Assembly: GCA_040757835.1 (NCBI GenBank)
Contig: JBFLWJ010000002.1
Span: 234,922 to 298,921 of the forward strand
Direction: 5' to 3'
Length of the DNA: 64,000 nucleotides
DNA from: Actinomycetota bacterium
GTDB lineage: Bacteria > Actinomycetota > Geothermincolia > Geothermincolales > RBG-13-55-18
Each line of letters starts with the position of its first letter. Position 1 is the stretch's first letter. Of the stretch, positions 35,775 to 46,021 are shown piece after piece. The notes beneath the pieces were generated by a model. It did no database searches. It had not been told where the DNA came from and saw only the letters and a list, made by a program, of their open reading frames with translations. Both the position numbers and the translations under genes were made by a program.

Positions 35775-36725
35775 TCAGTCCTCCTTGGAACGGAGCTTGA
35801 GCCCGCGCTTCTCCAGTTTCTCCTTGACGTCCTCTATGGAGCGCGCCCCGAAACTGCGCAGCGCCAGCAGGTCGTCCTCGGTCTTCTCCACCAGCTGCCC
35901 CACGGTGTTGATGCCCCCGCGGTGCAGGCAGTTGAGCACCCTCACCGGGAGCTCGAGGTCCTCGATGGAGAGCTGCCAGTCCTTGCTGCCCGGTGGCTTG
36001 GCGTCCGTCCCGAACAGGGTCTCGGCCATATCCTCCTCCCCCTCGGCGAGGGAGGTGAAGATGTTCACGTGCCCGGCCAGGATCTGTGCCGCCTTGAGCA
36101 GGGCCTCCTTGGCGTCTATGCTGCCGTTGGTGTTGATGTCGAGCACCAGCTTGTCGTAGTCGGTGCGCTGCCCGACGCGGGTGTCCTCCACCTGGTACGA
36201 CACCCGCACCACGGGTGAGAACATGGCGTCCATGGGGATGCTGCCGGCGACGTCACGGTAGCTGCTGATGTGCTCGGCGGACACGTAACCCCTGCCCTTC
36301 TGTGCGGTCAGCTCCATCTTCAGGCGGGCCTTCTTGTTCAGGGTGCATATCTTCAGATCCGTATTTACTATCTCCACGCCCGCCGGCACCTCGATGTCCT
36401 TGGCCTTGACGTCCTTGGGGCCGGTGACGTCCAGAGTGAGGGCGAACTGGCCTTCACCCTCGATCCTCAGGATGACCCCCTTGAGGTTGAGGATGATGTC
36501 CATGGTGTCTTCCTTGACGCCCTCGATGGTGGAGAACTCGTGCATGACTCCCTCGATGCGTATCGAGGTGATCGCTCCCCCGGGTATAGAGGAGAGCAGG
36601 ATGCGGCGCATGGAGTTGCCCAGGGTATGGCCGAGGCCCCTCTCCAGGGGTTCGATGATGAACCTGCCGTAGGAATCCTCCAGCTTGTCCACCACGATGT
36701 GGGGTTTCTGCATCTCAAGAACCAA
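35775..36725 (-). CDS. rpoA: RNA polymerase subunit alpha
   Basis: A 316-residue alpha subunit with an N-terminal dimer domain (RGLGHTLGNSMRRILLSSIPG) and a C-terminal DNA- and activator-binding domain (ELPVRVLNCLHRGGINTVGQ). The preferred start is TTG 36725, eight bases after GGAGG. An ATG four codons later has no well-placed site. It lies between rpsD and rplQ. Confidence 0.97.
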   Translation of the reverse strand: MVLEMQKPHIVVDKLEDSYGRFIIEPLERGLGHTLGNSMRRILLSSIPGGAITSIRIEGVMHEFSTIEGVKEDTMDIILNLKGVILRIEGEGQFALTLDVTGPKDVKAKDIEVPAGVEIVNTDLKICTLNKKARLKMELTAQKGRGYVSAEHISSYRDVAGSIPMDAMFSPVVRVSYQVEDTRVGQRTDYDKLVLDINTNGSIDAKEALLKAAQILAGHVNIFTSLAEGEEDMAETLFGTDAKPPGSKDWQLSIEDLELPVRVLNCLHRGGINTVGQLVEKTEDDLLALRSFGARSIEDVKEKLEKRGLKLRSKED

Positions 36726-36780
36726 TGCCTAATCCCTCCTTGTAACGGCTCGAGAACAAGAGCCCTGCTGGATACACCGC

Positions 36781-37407
36781 CTACTTGGAATAGAGCTCCA
36801 CAATGAGGTGTTCCTTTACCGGCAATTCTATATCTTCCCGCTTGGGCTGGGAGGTCACCTCGACCCGTCTCTTGTCCAGGTCCACCTTCAGCCAGGGCGC
36901 GACGGGTCGCCCTTCCGCGAACTTGACCGCCTGCAGGACCCTCACCAGGTCCCTGCTCTTCTCTTTCAGCTCCACCACGTCCCCTTCCTTGGTCTGGTAG
37001 GAGGGGATATTGACCTTGCGCCCGTTCACGGTGACGTGGCCGTGCAGCACCATCTGCCGTGCGTCCTTACGCGAAGACGCGAGCCCGCCCCGGTACACGA
37101 TGTTGTCGAGCCTGCTCTCCAGCAGGAAGAGCAGGTTCTCGCCGGTGATGCCCTGCTGCCTGGAAGCTTTGCCGTAGTAACGGCGGAACTGCTTCTCGAG
37201 CACGCCGTAGATGCGCTTGGCCTTTTGCTTCTCGCGCAGCTGCAGCAGGTATTCCGTCTCCTTGACGCGTCCGCGGCCGTGTTCGCCCGGCGCGTAGGGG
37301 CGCCTCTCCATGGCGCATTTATCGCTCTCGCAACGCGCGCCCTTGAGGAAGAGCTTGTCTCCCTCGCGGCGGCACTGCTTGCAGGACGGATCCGTGTTTC
37401 TGGCCAT
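36781..37407 (-). CDS. rpsD: 30S ribosomal protein S4 (zinc-binding type)
   Basis: A primary 16S rRNA binding protein of 208 residues. Cys9, Cys12, Cys26 and Cys31 form the zinc site of C+ S4 proteins. The S4 RNA-binding domain ([20 protein letters not shown]) follows. In many bacteria S4 represses the alpha segment; that has not been shown here. Confidence 0.97.
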   Translation of the reverse strand: MARNTDPSCKQCRREGDKLFLKGARCESDKCAMERRPYAPGEHGRGRVKETEYLLQLREKQKAKRIYGVLEKQFRRYYGKASRQQGITGENLLFLLESRLDNIVYRGGLASSRKDARQMVLHGHVTVNGRKVNIPSYQTKEGDVVELKEKSRDLVRVLQAVKFAEGRPVAPWLKVDLDKRRVEVTSQPKREDIELPVKEHLIVELYSK

Positions 37408-37417
37408 GGGATCCCCT

Positions 37418-37819
37418 TTATACCCTTCTTCTCTTTTTGGGACGGCAGCCGTTGTGCGGCTGCGGCGTCTCGTCGGTGATGCTGGCGACTTCCAGCCCGT
37501 TGGCCTGCAGGGTCCGGATGGCCGTCTCCCGGCCCGAGCCCGGGCCTTTCACGAACACGTCCACCTTCTTCATGCCGAATTCCTGGGCAGCCTTCTTGGC
37601 CGCGTTCTCCGCGGCCTGCTGCGCCGCGTAGGGGGTACTCTTGCGCGATCCCTTGAAACCTACCGTGCCGGAACTGCTCCAGGTGAGGGTATCCCCACCT
37701 TTATCGGTGATGGTGATGATGGTGTTGTTGAAGGTCGACTTGATGTGCGCCTCACCATGCAGCACCGTCTTCTTCTCCTTCTTCTTCCCTCTTCCTCTAC
37801 CACGCGTGGGCTTGGCCAA
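37418..37819 (-). CDS. rpsK: 30S ribosomal protein S11
   Basis: A 133-residue platform protein. The segments [15 protein letters not shown] and the C-terminal [10 protein letters not shown] are canonical. The start is TTG (TTG GCC AAG) with no other in-frame start nearby, so a TTG start is firm. Confidence 0.97.
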   Translation of the reverse strand: MAKPTRGRGRGKKKEKKTVLHGEAHIKSTFNNTIITITDKGGDTLTWSSSGTVGFKGSRKSTPYAAQQAAENAAKKAAQEFGMKKVDVFVKGPGSGRETAIRTLQANGLEVASITDETPQPHNGCRPKKRRRV

Positions 37820-37867
37820 ATCTCAACCTCCTGTCGCGGTCAGCCTGCAAGCGGCCGGGCCTTCCTC

Positions 37868-38239
37868 TTACTTCTTCCTCTTCACGCCCACCGTCTTGCG
37901 CGGCCCCTTGCGGGTGCGCGCGTTGGTGTGGGTGCGCTGCCCCCGCACGGGAAGGCCCACGCGGTGGCGCAGTCCCTGGTAACACCCGATCTCCATCTTC
38001 CTCTTGATGTTCTGCGCTACCTCGCGCCTGAGGTCTCCCTCCACCTTGAGGTTCTGGTCTATATAGGAGCGCAGGCGCACCACTTCCTCGTCGGTGAGGC
38101 TGCGCACCTTGGTGTTCGGGTCTATCTGGCAGTTCGCCAGGATGAGCTTGGAGGTGGTCCTTCCGATCCCGTAGATGTAGGTGAGAGAAATCTCCACCCG
38201 CTTGTCTCTGGGAAGATCAACACCCGCTATACGTGCCAA
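37868..38239 (-). CDS. rpsM: 30S ribosomal protein S13
   Basis: A 123-residue head protein that contacts tRNA and S19. It begins [19 protein letters not shown] and ends with a Lys-rich tail (VGVKRKK). The start codon is TTG, at the standard S13 N-terminus. Confidence 0.97.
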   Translation of the reverse strand: MARIAGVDLPRDKRVEISLTYIYGIGRTTSKLILANCQIDPNTKVRSLTDEEVVRLRSYIDQNLKVEGDLRREVAQNIKRKMEIGCYQGLRHRVGLPVRGQRTHTNARTRKGPRKTVGVKRKK

Positions 38240-38260
38240 GACCTCATACCTCCCTCGGGA

Positions 38261-38374
38261 TCAACCCTGCCTCTGCTTGTGACGCGGGTTCTGGCAGATC
38301 ACCAGCACCCTGCCGTGGCGGCGGATAATCTTGCATTTGTCGCACATCTTCTTGACCGACGCCCTGACCTTCAT
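38261..38374 (-). CDS. rpmJ: 50S ribosomal protein L36 (zinc-binding type)
   Basis: A 37-residue protein beginning [16 protein letters not shown] and ending HKQRQG. Cys11, Cys14, Cys27 and His32 form the zinc site of C+ L36. It lies between infA and rpsM, the usual place. It starts at ATG with a GGAACGGAG-type site. Confidence 0.95.
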   Translation of the reverse strand: MKVRASVKKMCDKCKIIRRHGRVLVICQNPRHKQRQG

Positions 38375-38397
38375 CTCCGTTCCTTCCAGATCCTTGC

Positions 38398-38619
38398 CTA
38401 CTTGTACCTGTAAACGATACGACCGCGGTTGAGGTCGTAGGGGGATATCTCCACCACGACCCGGTCACCGGGAAGGATGCGTATATAATGCATCCTCATC
38501 TTGCCAGAAATATGCGCCAGCAGCTTGTGGCCGTTTTCCAGTTCCACCCGGAACATGGCGTTGGGCAGCGGCTCCAGGACTGTTCCCTCGACCTCTACGG
38601 CGCCTTCTTTCTTGGCCAA
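38398..38619 (-). CDS. infA: Translation initiation factor IF-1
   Basis: A 73-residue S1-fold factor that occupies the A site during initiation. [20 protein letters not shown] and the C-terminal [13 protein letters not shown] are canonical. The start is TTG, fixed by the standard MAK N-terminus. A promoter at 38688-38716 lies upstream, after map. Confidence 0.97.
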   Translation of the reverse strand: MAKKEGAVEVEGTVLEPLPNAMFRVELENGHKLLAHISGKMRMHYIRILPGDRVVVEISPYDLNRGRIVYRYK

Positions 38620-38687
38620 TCCTCACTCTCCCGGCGCTGCCGCGATATCACCAGCGGCGAGCGATAATTTTTTCGCACCAGCCTTGT

Positions 38688-38716
38688 ATTCTAACAAACT
38701 CCGTTAGCTACGTCCA
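38688..38716 (-). promoter_or_regulatory. infA promoter
   Basis: Minus strand: TGGACG (38711-38716), 17-nt spacer, TAGAAT (38688-38693). It would give infA and the alpha segment separate expression from the spc segment. Confidence 0.6.
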
Positions 38717-38726
38717 TATGACCTGC

Positions 38727-39476
38727 TCACGGCAGGGTAAGCACGTACGGGCCGTCGGCGGTCACCGCGACGGTGTGCTCGTAATGGGCCGAGAGCATGC
38801 CGTCGGCGGTGCGCACCGTCCAGCCGTCGCCTGAGTCCACCTCCACCTCGTAGGTGCCCTCGTTCACCATGGGTTCCAGGGCGAAGGTCATCCCTTCCTC
38901 CAGCAACGGGCCCCTTCCCGCCGGACCGAAATTGGGTATCTGCGGCTCCTCGTGCATCTCCCTGCCGATGCCGTGGCCGACGAACTGGACCACCACCGAG
39001 AAACCCTCCTTCTCCACGGTCCGCTGGATGGCGTTGGATACGTCACCGAGCCTTCTGCCCGGGCGGCACGCGTCGATCCCCGCCTGCAGTGAATCCCGGG
39101 TCGTCGCCATGAGATGGCTGGCCACGTCGCTGACCTTGCCCACGGCATAGGTGCGGGCGGCGTCGCCCTGGTAACCGTCCAGGATGACCCCCACGTCTAC
39201 CCCGACGATGTCGCCTTCCCTGAGGCGGGTCCTTCCCGGTATGCCGTGCACGACCACGTCGTTAATGGAGGTGCAAATGGAGGCCGGGAACCCGCGGTAT
39301 CCCAGAAAGGAGGGCACACCGTCCCTTTCCCTGATGAACTCCTCGGCGAGCTCGTTCAGGGTCTCCGTCCTCACGCCGGGCTGGATGTGCTCCTCTAGCA
39401 TGTCCAGGACCCCGGCGACGATGCGGCCTGCTTCTCTCATCTTCCCGATCTCTTCCTGCGACTTCCTGATGATCAT
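38727..39476 (-). CDS. map: Methionine aminopeptidase (type I)
   Basis: Removes the initiator Met from new proteins. The 249-residue enzyme has the metal ligands in the DVGV, DAAR-containing, GHGIG (His), EPM and YEHTV segments. The C-terminus ends YVLTLP. Its ATG overlaps the adk stop by four bases. The order secY-adk-map-infA is standard. Confidence 0.97.
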   Translation of the reverse strand: MIIRKSQEEIGKMREAGRIVAGVLDMLEEHIQPGVRTETLNELAEEFIRERDGVPSFLGYRGFPASICTSINDVVVHGIPGRTRLREGDIVGVDVGVILDGYQGDAARTYAVGKVSDVASHLMATTRDSLQAGIDACRPGRRLGDVSNAIQRTVEKEGFSVVVQFVGHGIGREMHEEPQIPNFGPAGRGPLLEEGMTFALEPMVNEGTYEVEVDSGDGWTVRTADGMLSAHYEHTVAVTADGPYVLTLP

Positions 39477-40117
39477 CCTTCCACCACACCGCGTATGGCC
39501 TCGAAGACCTCGTCTGCCTCCGCGCTCCCGTCTATGTCACGCAGCAGGCCCTCCCGGCCATAATAGTCGATGAGGGGCTGGGTCTTCTCCTTGTATTCCT
39601 CCAGGCGCGCGCGGACCGTCTCCTCGCCGTCGTCGTCGCGGCAGTACAGCTCCCCCCCGCAGTCGTCGCAGACGCCCTCCTGGTGCGGCGGGTCGTAAAG
39701 GAGGTGACAGACGCTGCCGCAGGAACTGCAGGTCCTGCGAGCGGTCAGCCTAGCCACCACTACCTCGTCGGGTACCTGGATGTTGAGCACGTGGTCGATG
39801 CTCAGACCGCTGTCAGCGAGCATCTTTCCCAGCGCGTCCGCCTGTTCGACGGTACGGGGGAACCCGTCCAGGATGAACCCCTTGCCGCAGTCAGGGGCGC
39901 ACAGCCGGTCCTTGACGATGCTGATCACCAGCCCGTCCGGTACCAGCTCTCCCCGGTCCATGTACCCCTTGGCCTCCAGCCCCAGCTCCGTGCCCTTCCT
40001 GAGGTTCTCACGGAAGATGTCCCCGGTGGAGATATGGGGCAGGCCGTAGAGGGAGGCTATCCTATCGGCCTGGGTGCCCTTTCCGGCGCCCGGCGGTCCC
40101 AGCAGTATCAGGTTCAC
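39473..40117 (-). CDS. adk: Adenylate kinase (zinc-type LID)
   Basis: Balances ATP, ADP and AMP. The 214-residue enzyme has P-loop GPPGAGKGT (8-16) and FILDGFPRT. Cys130, Cys133, Cys150 and Cys153 form a zinc site in the LID domain, common in Gram-positive bacteria. The start is GTG 40117 with GGAGG eight bases upstream. The frame is open to 40915 but only as a shadow of secY. Confidence 0.96.
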   Translation of the reverse strand: MNLILLGPPGAGKGTQADRIASLYGLPHISTGDIFRENLRKGTELGLEAKGYMDRGELVPDGLVISIVKDRLCAPDCGKGFILDGFPRTVEQADALGKMLADSGLSIDHVLNIQVPDEVVVARLTARRTCSSCGSVCHLLYDPPHQEGVCDDCGGELYCRDDDGEETVRARLEEYKEKTQPLIDYYGREGLLRDIDGSAEADEVFEAIRGVVEG

Positions 40118-40140
40118 GGATATCGCCTCCTCCGTCGCCG

Positions 40141-41415
40141 CTACCCGAGGAAGCCCTCGTAGTGCCGCATCTGCAGTTGGGCCTCGATCTGTTTCATGGT
40201 CTCCAGGGCGACGCCCACGATGATCATGATGGCGGCGCCCCCGAAGGGGATCTGCCTGGTTCCGAAGAAGTAGAACATCACCGCCGGCAGCAGCGCGATG
40301 GCCGCCAGGGCGATGGACCCCGGCAGGGTGATACGGTTGATGACCTTGCTGAAATATACCGCCGTGGGGGTGCCCGGACGGATGCCGGGCACGAAAGCTC
40401 CGTACTTCTTGAGGTGTTCCGCCTGGGTGAAGGGGTCGAAGACGATATATGTATAGAAGTAGGCGAAGAAGATGATCATGCAGGTATAGAGGACGAAGTA
40501 TATCCACCCCTGGGTTATCCTCTCCGCGAAACCCTCCAGCGCCGGGATGAACTGCGCCAGCATGGTGGGGAAGAAGATGACCGACGAGGTGAAGATGATG
40601 GGGATGACCCCCGAGGTGTTCAGCTTCAGGGGGATATAGGTGGTCCCGCCCATGGTCATGCGTCTCCCCCGGATCTGCTTGGCGTACTGCACCGGGATAC
40701 GCCTCTGCCCCTGGTCCAGGTATATGAAGAACACCACCACGACCAGGGTCATGACCACTGATATGAGGATGCCGTAGACCTCGCTGCCGTAGCGAAGGTC
40801 GGTCTGCTCGGCGAGCGTCTTGAACTCGCTGGGGACGCGGGCGATGATGGAGGTGAAGATGAGGATGGACATGCCGTTGCCTATTCCACGCTCGGTTATC
40901 AGCTCGCCGAACCACATCAGCAGCGCCATCCCCGCCGTGAGGGTGACCACGATGATGATCCCCTTGAGCCAGGTGAACTCCAGTATCTTCAGGTTCTCCG
41001 CCCCCACCGTCTGGTTGGAAAAAGTATAGACCAGGCCGATGGACTGCATGAGCGCCAGCCCCAGGGTGAGGTAGCGGGTCACCTGGGTGATCTTCTTGCG
41101 TCCCGACTCACCCTCCTCCTGCCACTGCTTGAGTTTGGGGATCACCGCCACCAGCATCTCCATGATGATGGCCGAGGTGATATAAGGCATGATACCAAGC
41201 CCGAAGATGGCCAGCTGGGCCAGGGCGCCCCCCGAGAAGAAGTTGAGGAACCCCAGGATGCCGCCCTCCTGCACGAGCAGGTCCAGGGCGGTGGTGTTGA
41301 TTCCCGGTGACGGTATGGCGCAACCAAGGCGGTAGAGGAGGATGATCAGCAGCGTAAACAGTATCTTTTTGCGAAGGTCTGCGATCTTGAATATATTGCG
41401 GAAGGTCCGGAGCAA
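40141..41415 (-). CDS. secY: Protein translocase subunit SecY
   Basis: The 424-residue channel protein of the Sec translocon, with ten membrane helices. AIPSPGIN, GIMPYITSAIIMEML, RGIGNGMSILIF and the C-terminal IEAQLQMRHYEGFL are canonical. I chose TTG 41415, which follows AGAGGTGG by six bases and sits just past the rplO stop. Longer starts would overlap rplO. Confidence 0.96.
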   Translation of the reverse strand: MLRTFRNIFKIADLRKKILFTLLIILLYRLGCAIPSPGINTTALDLLVQEGGILGFLNFFSGGALAQLAIFGLGIMPYITSAIIMEMLVAVIPKLKQWQEEGESGRKKITQVTRYLTLGLALMQSIGLVYTFSNQTVGAENLKILEFTWLKGIIIVVTLTAGMALLMWFGELITERGIGNGMSILIFTSIIARVPSEFKTLAEQTDLRYGSEVYGILISVVMTLVVVVFFIYLDQGQRRIPVQYAKQIRGRRMTMGGTTYIPLKLNTSGVIPIIFTSSVIFFPTMLAQFIPALEGFAERITQGWIYFVLYTCMIIFFAYFYTYIVFDPFTQAEHLKKYGAFVPGIRPGTPTAVYFSKVINRITLPGSIALAAIALLPAVMFYFFGTRQIPFGGAAIMIIVGVALETMKQIEAQLQMRHYEGFLG

Positions 41416-41416
41416 A

Positions 41417-41860
41417 CTATACCACCTCTGTGCTTCCCCCGGCGGCCTCGATCTTGGCCACTGCGCCGCGGGTAAAGGCATGGGCCTTCACCGTCAGCCT
41501 GCGCTCGAGCTCTCCCCTTCCCAGTATCTTGACCTCTTTGTCCAGTCTCTTGAGCAGTCCCCTCTCCACCAGGGTCTCGGGGGTTATGGTCTCGCCGTCC
41601 GCGAAATCATTCAACCTCTCCACGTTCACCAGGTGGAATTCCTTCTTGTTGCGCGGCTTGAACCCGCGCAGCTTGGGCACGCGTCTCTGCAGGGGCATCT
41701 GGCCTCCCTCGAACCCGATGCGTGTCTTGGAGCGCGCTTTCTGGCCCTTCATCCCCCGGCCACTGGTCTTGCCGTGCCCCGATGAGCGCCCTCTCCCCAC
41801 GCGCTTCGGCGCCTGCACCGAGCCTTCCGCCGGTTTGAGGTCGTTGATCTTGATTGTCAT
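41417..41860 (-). CDS. rplO: 50S ribosomal protein L15
   Basis: A 147-residue protein with the Gly/Arg-rich N-terminal loop (RVGRGRSSGHGKTSGRGMKG) that enters 23S rRNA, and the C-terminal globular domain. It lies between rpmD and secY. Confidence 0.97.
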   Translation of the reverse strand: MTIKINDLKPAEGSVQAPKRVGRGRSSGHGKTSGRGMKGQKARSKTRIGFEGGQMPLQRRVPKLRGFKPRNKKEFHLVNVERLNDFADGETITPETLVERGLLKRLDKEVKILGRGELERRLTVKAHAFTRGAVAKIEAAGGSTEVV

Positions 41861-41864
41861 TCGC

Positions 41865-42071
41865 CTAAACCTCTTCTTCTGCGCAGGGCTCCACCTTGAC
41901 CAGGTGGCTTATCCTGCTGATCATGCCCTTTATCTCCGGGGTGCTCTTCTGCACCACGGAGTGGTTCATCCGCTTCAGTCCCAACGCGCGCACCGTCCGC
42001 CTCTGTACGGCGGGGCGCCCGATGGGGCTGCGGACCAGCGTTATACGCAGCATCTTCTCCCTGGTGCTCAC
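41865..42071 (-). CDS. rpmD: 50S ribosomal protein L30
   Basis: A 68-residue L30: [27 protein letters not shown] and [13 protein letters not shown]. The start is GTG, overlapping the rpsE stop as GTGA. A short acidic tail (CAEEEV) follows the usual end. Confidence 0.95.
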   Translation of the reverse strand: MSTREKMLRITLVRSPIGRPAVQRRTVRALGLKRMNHSVVQKSTPEIKGMISRISHLVKVEPCAEEEV

Positions 42072-42580
42072 GCTTCCACCGCCTCCCCTGCCTTGCGCAG
42101 TTGGGCCTTGCGCAGCTGGGCCACTTCCCGTGTATGGTTTATGGACTTCAGGCCCTCCACCGTCGCCTTGACCACGTTGACGGGATTGCGCGAGCCATAG
42201 GTCTTGGTCAGGATGTCCTGCACGCCGGAAAGCTCCATGACCGCACGCACCGGGCCGCCCGCGATCACTCCCGTGCCCTCGCTGGCCGGCTTGAGAAGTA
42301 CGCGCGAGGACTCATATTTCCCTACCACTTTGTAGGGGATGGTCGTCCCGCGCGTCGGTACCTTGAACAGGTTGCGCTTCGCTTTCTCCACGCCCTTCTG
42401 GATGGCCAAGGGCACCTCTCGCGCCTTGCCGTAGCCGTAGCCCACCATACCCGCGCTGTCCCCCACCACCACCAGGGCGGTGAAACTGAAACGGCGCCCG
42501 CCCTTGACCACCTTGGCCACGCGGTTTATATGTATGACTCTCTCCTCCAGCTCGAGGACCGTCGGGTCTATCTTGGGCAT
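42068..42580 (-). CDS. rpsE: 30S ribosomal protein S5
   Basis: A 170-residue protein important for decoding accuracy. [18 protein letters not shown] and the [12 protein letters not shown] segment are canonical. The start was set at ATG 42580, six bases after GGAGG, instead of the TTG two codons upstream. Confidence 0.97.
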   Translation of the reverse strand: MPKIDPTVLELEERVIHINRVAKVVKGGRRFSFTALVVVGDSAGMVGYGYGKAREVPLAIQKGVEKAKRNLFKVPTRGTTIPYKVVGKYESSRVLLKPASEGTGVIAGGPVRAVMELSGVQDILTKTYGSRNPVNVVKATVEGLKSINHTREVAQLRKAQLRKAGEAVEA

Positions 42581-42614
42581 ATGCAACCTCCGCGCTCTTC
42601 TTCGTACTCGGGCA

Positions 42615-42977
42615 TCAGAACACCAGGCCTCCCTCGCGGGCTCCGTCGGCCAGGGCCTTTACCCTGCCGTGATACAGGTTACCCCCGCGCTCGAAAACCA
42701 CTCTCTCCACGCCTTTTTCACGGGCCCTGCCCGCAAGGACCCGGCCCACCTCCGCGGCTACGCCGCTCTTGTTCTTGCCCGCCAGGTCGAGCCCCTTCTC
42801 CATGCTGGACGCGCTGACCAGGGTCCTGCCCGCCCTGTCGTCGATGATCTGGGCATAGATGTGCCGGTTGCTGCGGAACACCGAGAGTCTCGGCCTTTCC
42901 GCGCTACCGGAGACCTTCTTGCGCACGCGCCGGTGGCGGCGCTGCCTGCCCAGCTGTTTCGGGTCCGTCTTCTTCAT
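42615..42977 (-). CDS. rplR: 50S ribosomal protein L18
   Basis: A 120-residue 5S rRNA-binding protein. [20 protein letters not shown] and the C-terminal [19 protein letters not shown] are canonical. It starts at ATG, 34 nt after rplF. Confidence 0.97.
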   Translation of the reverse strand: MKKTDPKQLGRQRRHRRVRKKVSGSAERPRLSVFRSNRHIYAQIIDDRAGRTLVSASSMEKGLDLAGKNKSGVAAEVGRVLAGRAREKGVERVVFERGGNLYHGRVKALADGAREGGLVF

Positions 42978-43011
42978 CCCGCGCTCACTCTCTCCTGTTC
43001 CTTGCGCGGCA

Positions 43012-43548
43012 TCACACCGCGGTCTTGCCCGCCTTGCGCTTGATGTACTCGCCGGCGTAGCGCACTCCCTTGCCCTTGTAGGGGTCTGGCTTGCGCAGCG
43101 CCCTGATCTTGGCCGCCATCTGGCCCACCTTCTGCTTGTCGATGCCCTTTACCCTGATCTTAGTGGGCGTGACCACCTCGAATTCGATTCCCTCCGGCGC
43201 CTTTACCAGGACCGGGTGCGAGAAACCCAGTGTGAGCTCCATATCCCTATCTTTGGCCACGGCCCTGTAACCGACACCGTGTATCTCCAGGTTCTTCTCG
43301 TAACCGTTGGTTACCCCCTCCACCATATTTGCGATGAGAGTACGCGTTAGGCCGTGCAGCGACCTGTGCATCCCGGAATCGGAGGGCCGCTTCACCACCA
43401 GGTTCCCCTCCTCGATAGCGAGGAGCATGTCCGGATGGAATTCCCGGGTCAGCTCTCCCCTGGGTCCCTTCGCGGTCACCGTGTTTCCCTCTATCTTCAC
43501 CTCTGTCCCCTGCGGGATGGGTATGGGCATCTTTCCGATCCTCGACAA
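43012..43548 (-). CDS. rplF: 50S ribosomal protein L6
   Basis: A 178-residue protein of two related domains near the GTPase centre. The N-terminus [14 protein letters not shown] and the C-terminal [14 protein letters not shown] are canonical. The start codon is TTG, fixed by the standard N-terminus. Confidence 0.97.
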   Translation of the reverse strand: MSRIGKMPIPIPQGTEVKIEGNTVTAKGPRGELTREFHPDMLLAIEEGNLVVKRPSDSGMHRSLHGLTRTLIANMVEGVTNGYEKNLEIHGVGYRAVAKDRDMELTLGFSHPVLVKAPEGIEFEVVTPTKIRVKGIDKQKVGQMAAKIRALRKPDPYKGKGVRYAGEYIKRKAGKTAV

Positions 43549-43570
43549 CTCTGACCTCCAGCTCTATCCA

Positions 43571-43969
43571 TTACCACACGTAGGCTATTACTTCGCCACC
43601 GACGTTCATCTCCCGCGCCTCTCGGTCGGTTATCACGCCCTTGGAGGTGGAGATGATGGCGATCCCGATCCCGCCGAGCACGCGGGGCACGTCCGTCCTC
43701 TTGCTGTAAACGCGCAAGCCGGGCTTGCTGATCCTCTTGATGCCGTTTATAAGTTGCTCGCGGTTGGGCCCGTACTTCAGGGTCATCTTCAAGGTATCGT
43801 AACTCTCGCCCTTGATGACCTCGAATCCGGCGATGTAACCTTCCCTCTGCAGTATCTCCGCGATGGACTCCTTGATCCTGGAGAACGGCATCTCCACCAC
43901 CTCGTGGTGGGCGGTGTTGGCATTGCGTATGCGGGTCAGCATGTCCGCGATGGGATCGGTCATTGTCAT
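43571..43969 (-). CDS. rpsH: 30S ribosomal protein S8
   Basis: A 132-residue central 16S rRNA binder and, in many bacteria, the translational repressor of the spc segment. [15 protein letters not shown] and the C-terminal GGEVIAYVW are canonical. It follows rpsZ by 15 nt. Confidence 0.97.
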   Translation of the reverse strand: MTMTDPIADMLTRIRNANTAHHEVVEMPFSRIKESIAEILQREGYIAGFEVIKGESYDTLKMTLKYGPNREQLINGIKRISKPGLRVYSKRTDVPRVLGGIGIAIISTSKGVITDREAREMNVGGEVIAYVW

Positions 43970-43984
43970 TCGCTACACGCCTCC

Positions 43985-44170
43985 TTACCAACTCGATTTG
44001 GTCATGCCCGGGACCTCGCCCTCGTGGGCCAGTTCACGCAGGCAGATGCGGCAGAGGTTGAACTTGCGGAAATACCCCCGCGGCCGTCCGCAGCGCGCGC
44101 AGCGGTTATACGCACGCGTACTGAACTTGGGGGGCCTCTTCTGCTTGGCAACCAGCGACTTCTTCGCCAT
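43985..44170 (-). CDS. rpsZ: 30S ribosomal protein S14 type Z
   Basis: A 61-residue zinc-binding S14. [20 protein letters not shown] is followed by C24, C27, C40 and C43. The short zinc type is usual in Gram-positive bacteria. The start is ATG 44170; six extra residues upstream are not conserved. Confidence 0.97.
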   Translation of the reverse strand: MAKKSLVAKQKRPPKFSTRAYNRCARCGRPRGYFRKFNLCRICLRELAHEGEVPGMTKSSW

Positions 44171-44184
44171 GAAGTCTCTCCTTA

Positions 44185-44730
44185 TCACTTGCCGCGGAAG
44201 GGCATGCCCATGGCATCCAGCAGGGCCAGCCCCTCCTCGTCCGTCAATGCGGTGGTCACGATGGTGATGTCCATCCCTCTCACCCTGTCGATGTCGTCGT
44301 AGTCTATCTCCGGGAACACCAGCTGCTCGTCGAGGCCCATGTTGAAGTTCCCCCTGCCGTCGAAGGACTTGGGGTTCAGTCCCCGAAAGTCCCTTACCCT
44401 GGGGATGGCCAGGGAGGTGAGGCGGTCCAGGAACTCGTACATGCGGTCGCCGCGCAGGGTGACCTTGCAGCCCACGGACATGCCGGTGCGCAGCTTGAAC
44501 CCGGCTACCGACCTGCGGGCCCGGTTCAGCTTCGCCTTCTGGCCGGTGATCACGGCCATGTCCTTCATGGCTCCGTCGATGGCCTTGGGGTCGTGCGCGC
44601 CCTCTCCCACGCCCATGTTAACCACTATCTTCTCCAGGCGCGGGACCTGAAGATCGTTGCTATAACCGAACCTCTCCTTCAGCGAGGGAATGATCTCCTC
44701 GCGATACTTCTGCTTTAACCTCGGCACCAT
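44185..44730 (-). CDS. rplE: 50S ribosomal protein L5
   Basis: A 181-residue 5S rRNA-binding protein. [16 protein letters not shown] and the C-terminal [10 protein letters not shown] are canonical. I set the start at ATG 44730 (MVPRLKQKY); 26 extra residues upstream overlap rplX in another frame. Confidence 0.97.
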   Translation of the reverse strand: MVPRLKQKYREEIIPSLKERFGYSNDLQVPRLEKIVVNMGVGEGAHDPKAIDGAMKDMAVITGQKAKLNRARRSVAGFKLRTGMSVGCKVTLRGDRMYEFLDRLTSLAIPRVRDFRGLNPKSFDGRGNFNMGLDEQLVFPEIDYDDIDRVRGMDITIVTTALTDEEGLALLDAMGMPFRGK

Positions 44731-44758
44731 GTTTCCTTCCTCGGCCTGAAGTATCCGC

Positions 44759-45079
44759 CTAATCCAGGTCCGCCCCGCACTTGCGGCAGACACGCTTCTT
44801 GCCCCCATCCGCGTCGACCCGGTATCCCACCCGGATCCTGCGGCTGCATGAATCGCAAACGAGAGCGACGTTGGAGACGTCGATGGGCGCCTCCTTGGTG
44901 ACGATCCCGCCCTGGGGGTTCTCCTGCGACGGACGCGTGTGCCTCTTCACCAGGTTGATCCCCTCAACGACGACGCGGGCGCTCTCCGGGATGCTCTTGA
45001 GCACCTTGCCCTGCTTTCCGCGGTACTTGCCGGCGAGCACCTCTACCTTGTCGCCTCTCTTTATCTTCATACCAGCCAT
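44759..45079 (-). CDS. rplX: 50S ribosomal protein L24 (with C-terminal zinc ribbon)
   Basis: A 106-residue assembly initiator. [20 protein letters not shown] is the KOW motif. Cys75, Cys78, Cys98 and Cys101 form a zinc ribbon that many bacterial L24 proteins retain. ATG 45079 follows GGAGAG by five bases. An ATG three codons later is possible. Confidence 0.96.
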   Translation of the reverse strand: MAGMKIKRGDKVEVLAGKYRGKQGKVLKSIPESARVVVEGINLVKRHTRPSQENPQGGIVTKEAPIDVSNVALVCDSCSRRIRVGYRVDADGGKKRVCRKCGADLD

Positions 45080-45099
45080 CGCATCTCTCCTCGTCACCC

Positions 45100-45468
45100 T
45101 TACAGGACCTCGGGGGCAAGGGATATGATCTTCATGAACTTCTTCTCACGCAGCTCCCTGGCCACCGGTCCGAAGATACGCGTACCTCGCGGGTCCTTGA
45201 CCTCGTTGATGAGCACTACCGCGTTCTCGTCGAACTTGATATAAGACCCGTCCTGGCGGCGGCGTTCCTTCCTGGTCCGCACCACCACCGCCCGCACCAC
45301 TTCGCCTTTCTTCACCGCGCCGCCCGGCGTGGCCGCCTTCACCGTACCGACCACGATGTCGCCGGCGTAGGCGTAACGGCGCCCCGAACCCCCCAGGACC
45401 CTGATGACCAGGAGTTCCCGGGCGCCGGTGTTGTCGGCTATCCTGACTCGCGATTCCGCCTGTATCAT
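45100..45468 (-). CDS. rplN: 50S ribosomal protein L14
   Basis: A 122-residue protein of the subunit interface. [20 protein letters not shown] and the C-terminal [11 protein letters not shown] are canonical. It is 20 nt before rplX and 30 nt after rpsQ. Confidence 0.97.
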   Translation of the reverse strand: MIQAESRVRIADNTGARELLVIRVLGGSGRRYAYAGDIVVGTVKAATPGGAVKKGEVVRAVVVRTRKERRRQDGSYIKFDENAVVLINEVKDPRGTRIFGPVARELREKKFMKIISLAPEVL

Positions 45469-45498
45469 GATCTTCCTCCGAATCGCGGTGCTCTACCG

Positions 45499-45759
45499 CT
45501 ATTCCGCCTTCTCCACGATCTCCACCAGGCGCCAGCGCTTGGTGCGGGAGATGGGCCTCGTCTCCATGATACGCACCAGGTCTCCGACACCACACTGGTT
45601 GCCCTCGTCGTGCGCCGTGTACCTCTTGCTGCGGCGGACGATCTTACCGTAAAGCGGGTGGGGCATGCGAGTCTCCACGTTTACGACGATGGTCTTGTCC
45701 ATCTTGTCCGATACCACCGTGCCTACTCGCACCTTCCTCCTGCTCGTCCTCTCCGCCAT
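45499..45759 (-). CDS. rpsQ: 30S ribosomal protein S17
   Basis: An 86-residue early-assembly protein. [16 protein letters not shown] and [20 protein letters not shown] are canonical. It starts at ATG. Confidence 0.97.
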   Translation of the reverse strand: MAERTSRRKVRVGTVVSDKMDKTIVVNVETRMPHPLYGKIVRRSKRYTAHDEGNQCGVGDLVRIMETRPISRTKRWRLVEIVEKAE

Positions 45760-45811
45760 GTTCCGGTTCCCTTCCTCTATACGGAGGCCGCCGCTCGCCC
45801 GTACCGGGCGC

Positions 45812-46021
45812 TCAGGACGCCTCCTCGCTGAGCTCCTGCTCCCTTATGACCGTACAGATGCGCGCGATATCCCTCTTCGTCTCGACAATCTTCGATGTAT
45901 TGTCGAGCTGGCCGGTGGCCGCCTGAAAGCGCAGGTTGAACAGCTCCTCCTTCGCCTCCTTGAGCCTGGCGGTCAGCTCCTCGTGGGAATACTCGCGCAG
46001 TTCTCTCGCCTTCAAGATCAT
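45812..46021 (-). CDS. rpmC: 50S ribosomal protein L29
   Basis: A 69-residue two-helix protein near the exit tunnel, a docking site for trigger factor and [23 protein letters not shown] and [14 protein letters not shown] are canonical. ATG overlaps the rplP stop by four bases. Confidence 0.95.
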   Translation of the reverse strand: MILKARELREYSHEELTARLKEAKEELFNLRFQAATGQLDNTSKIVETKRDIARICTVIREQELSEEAS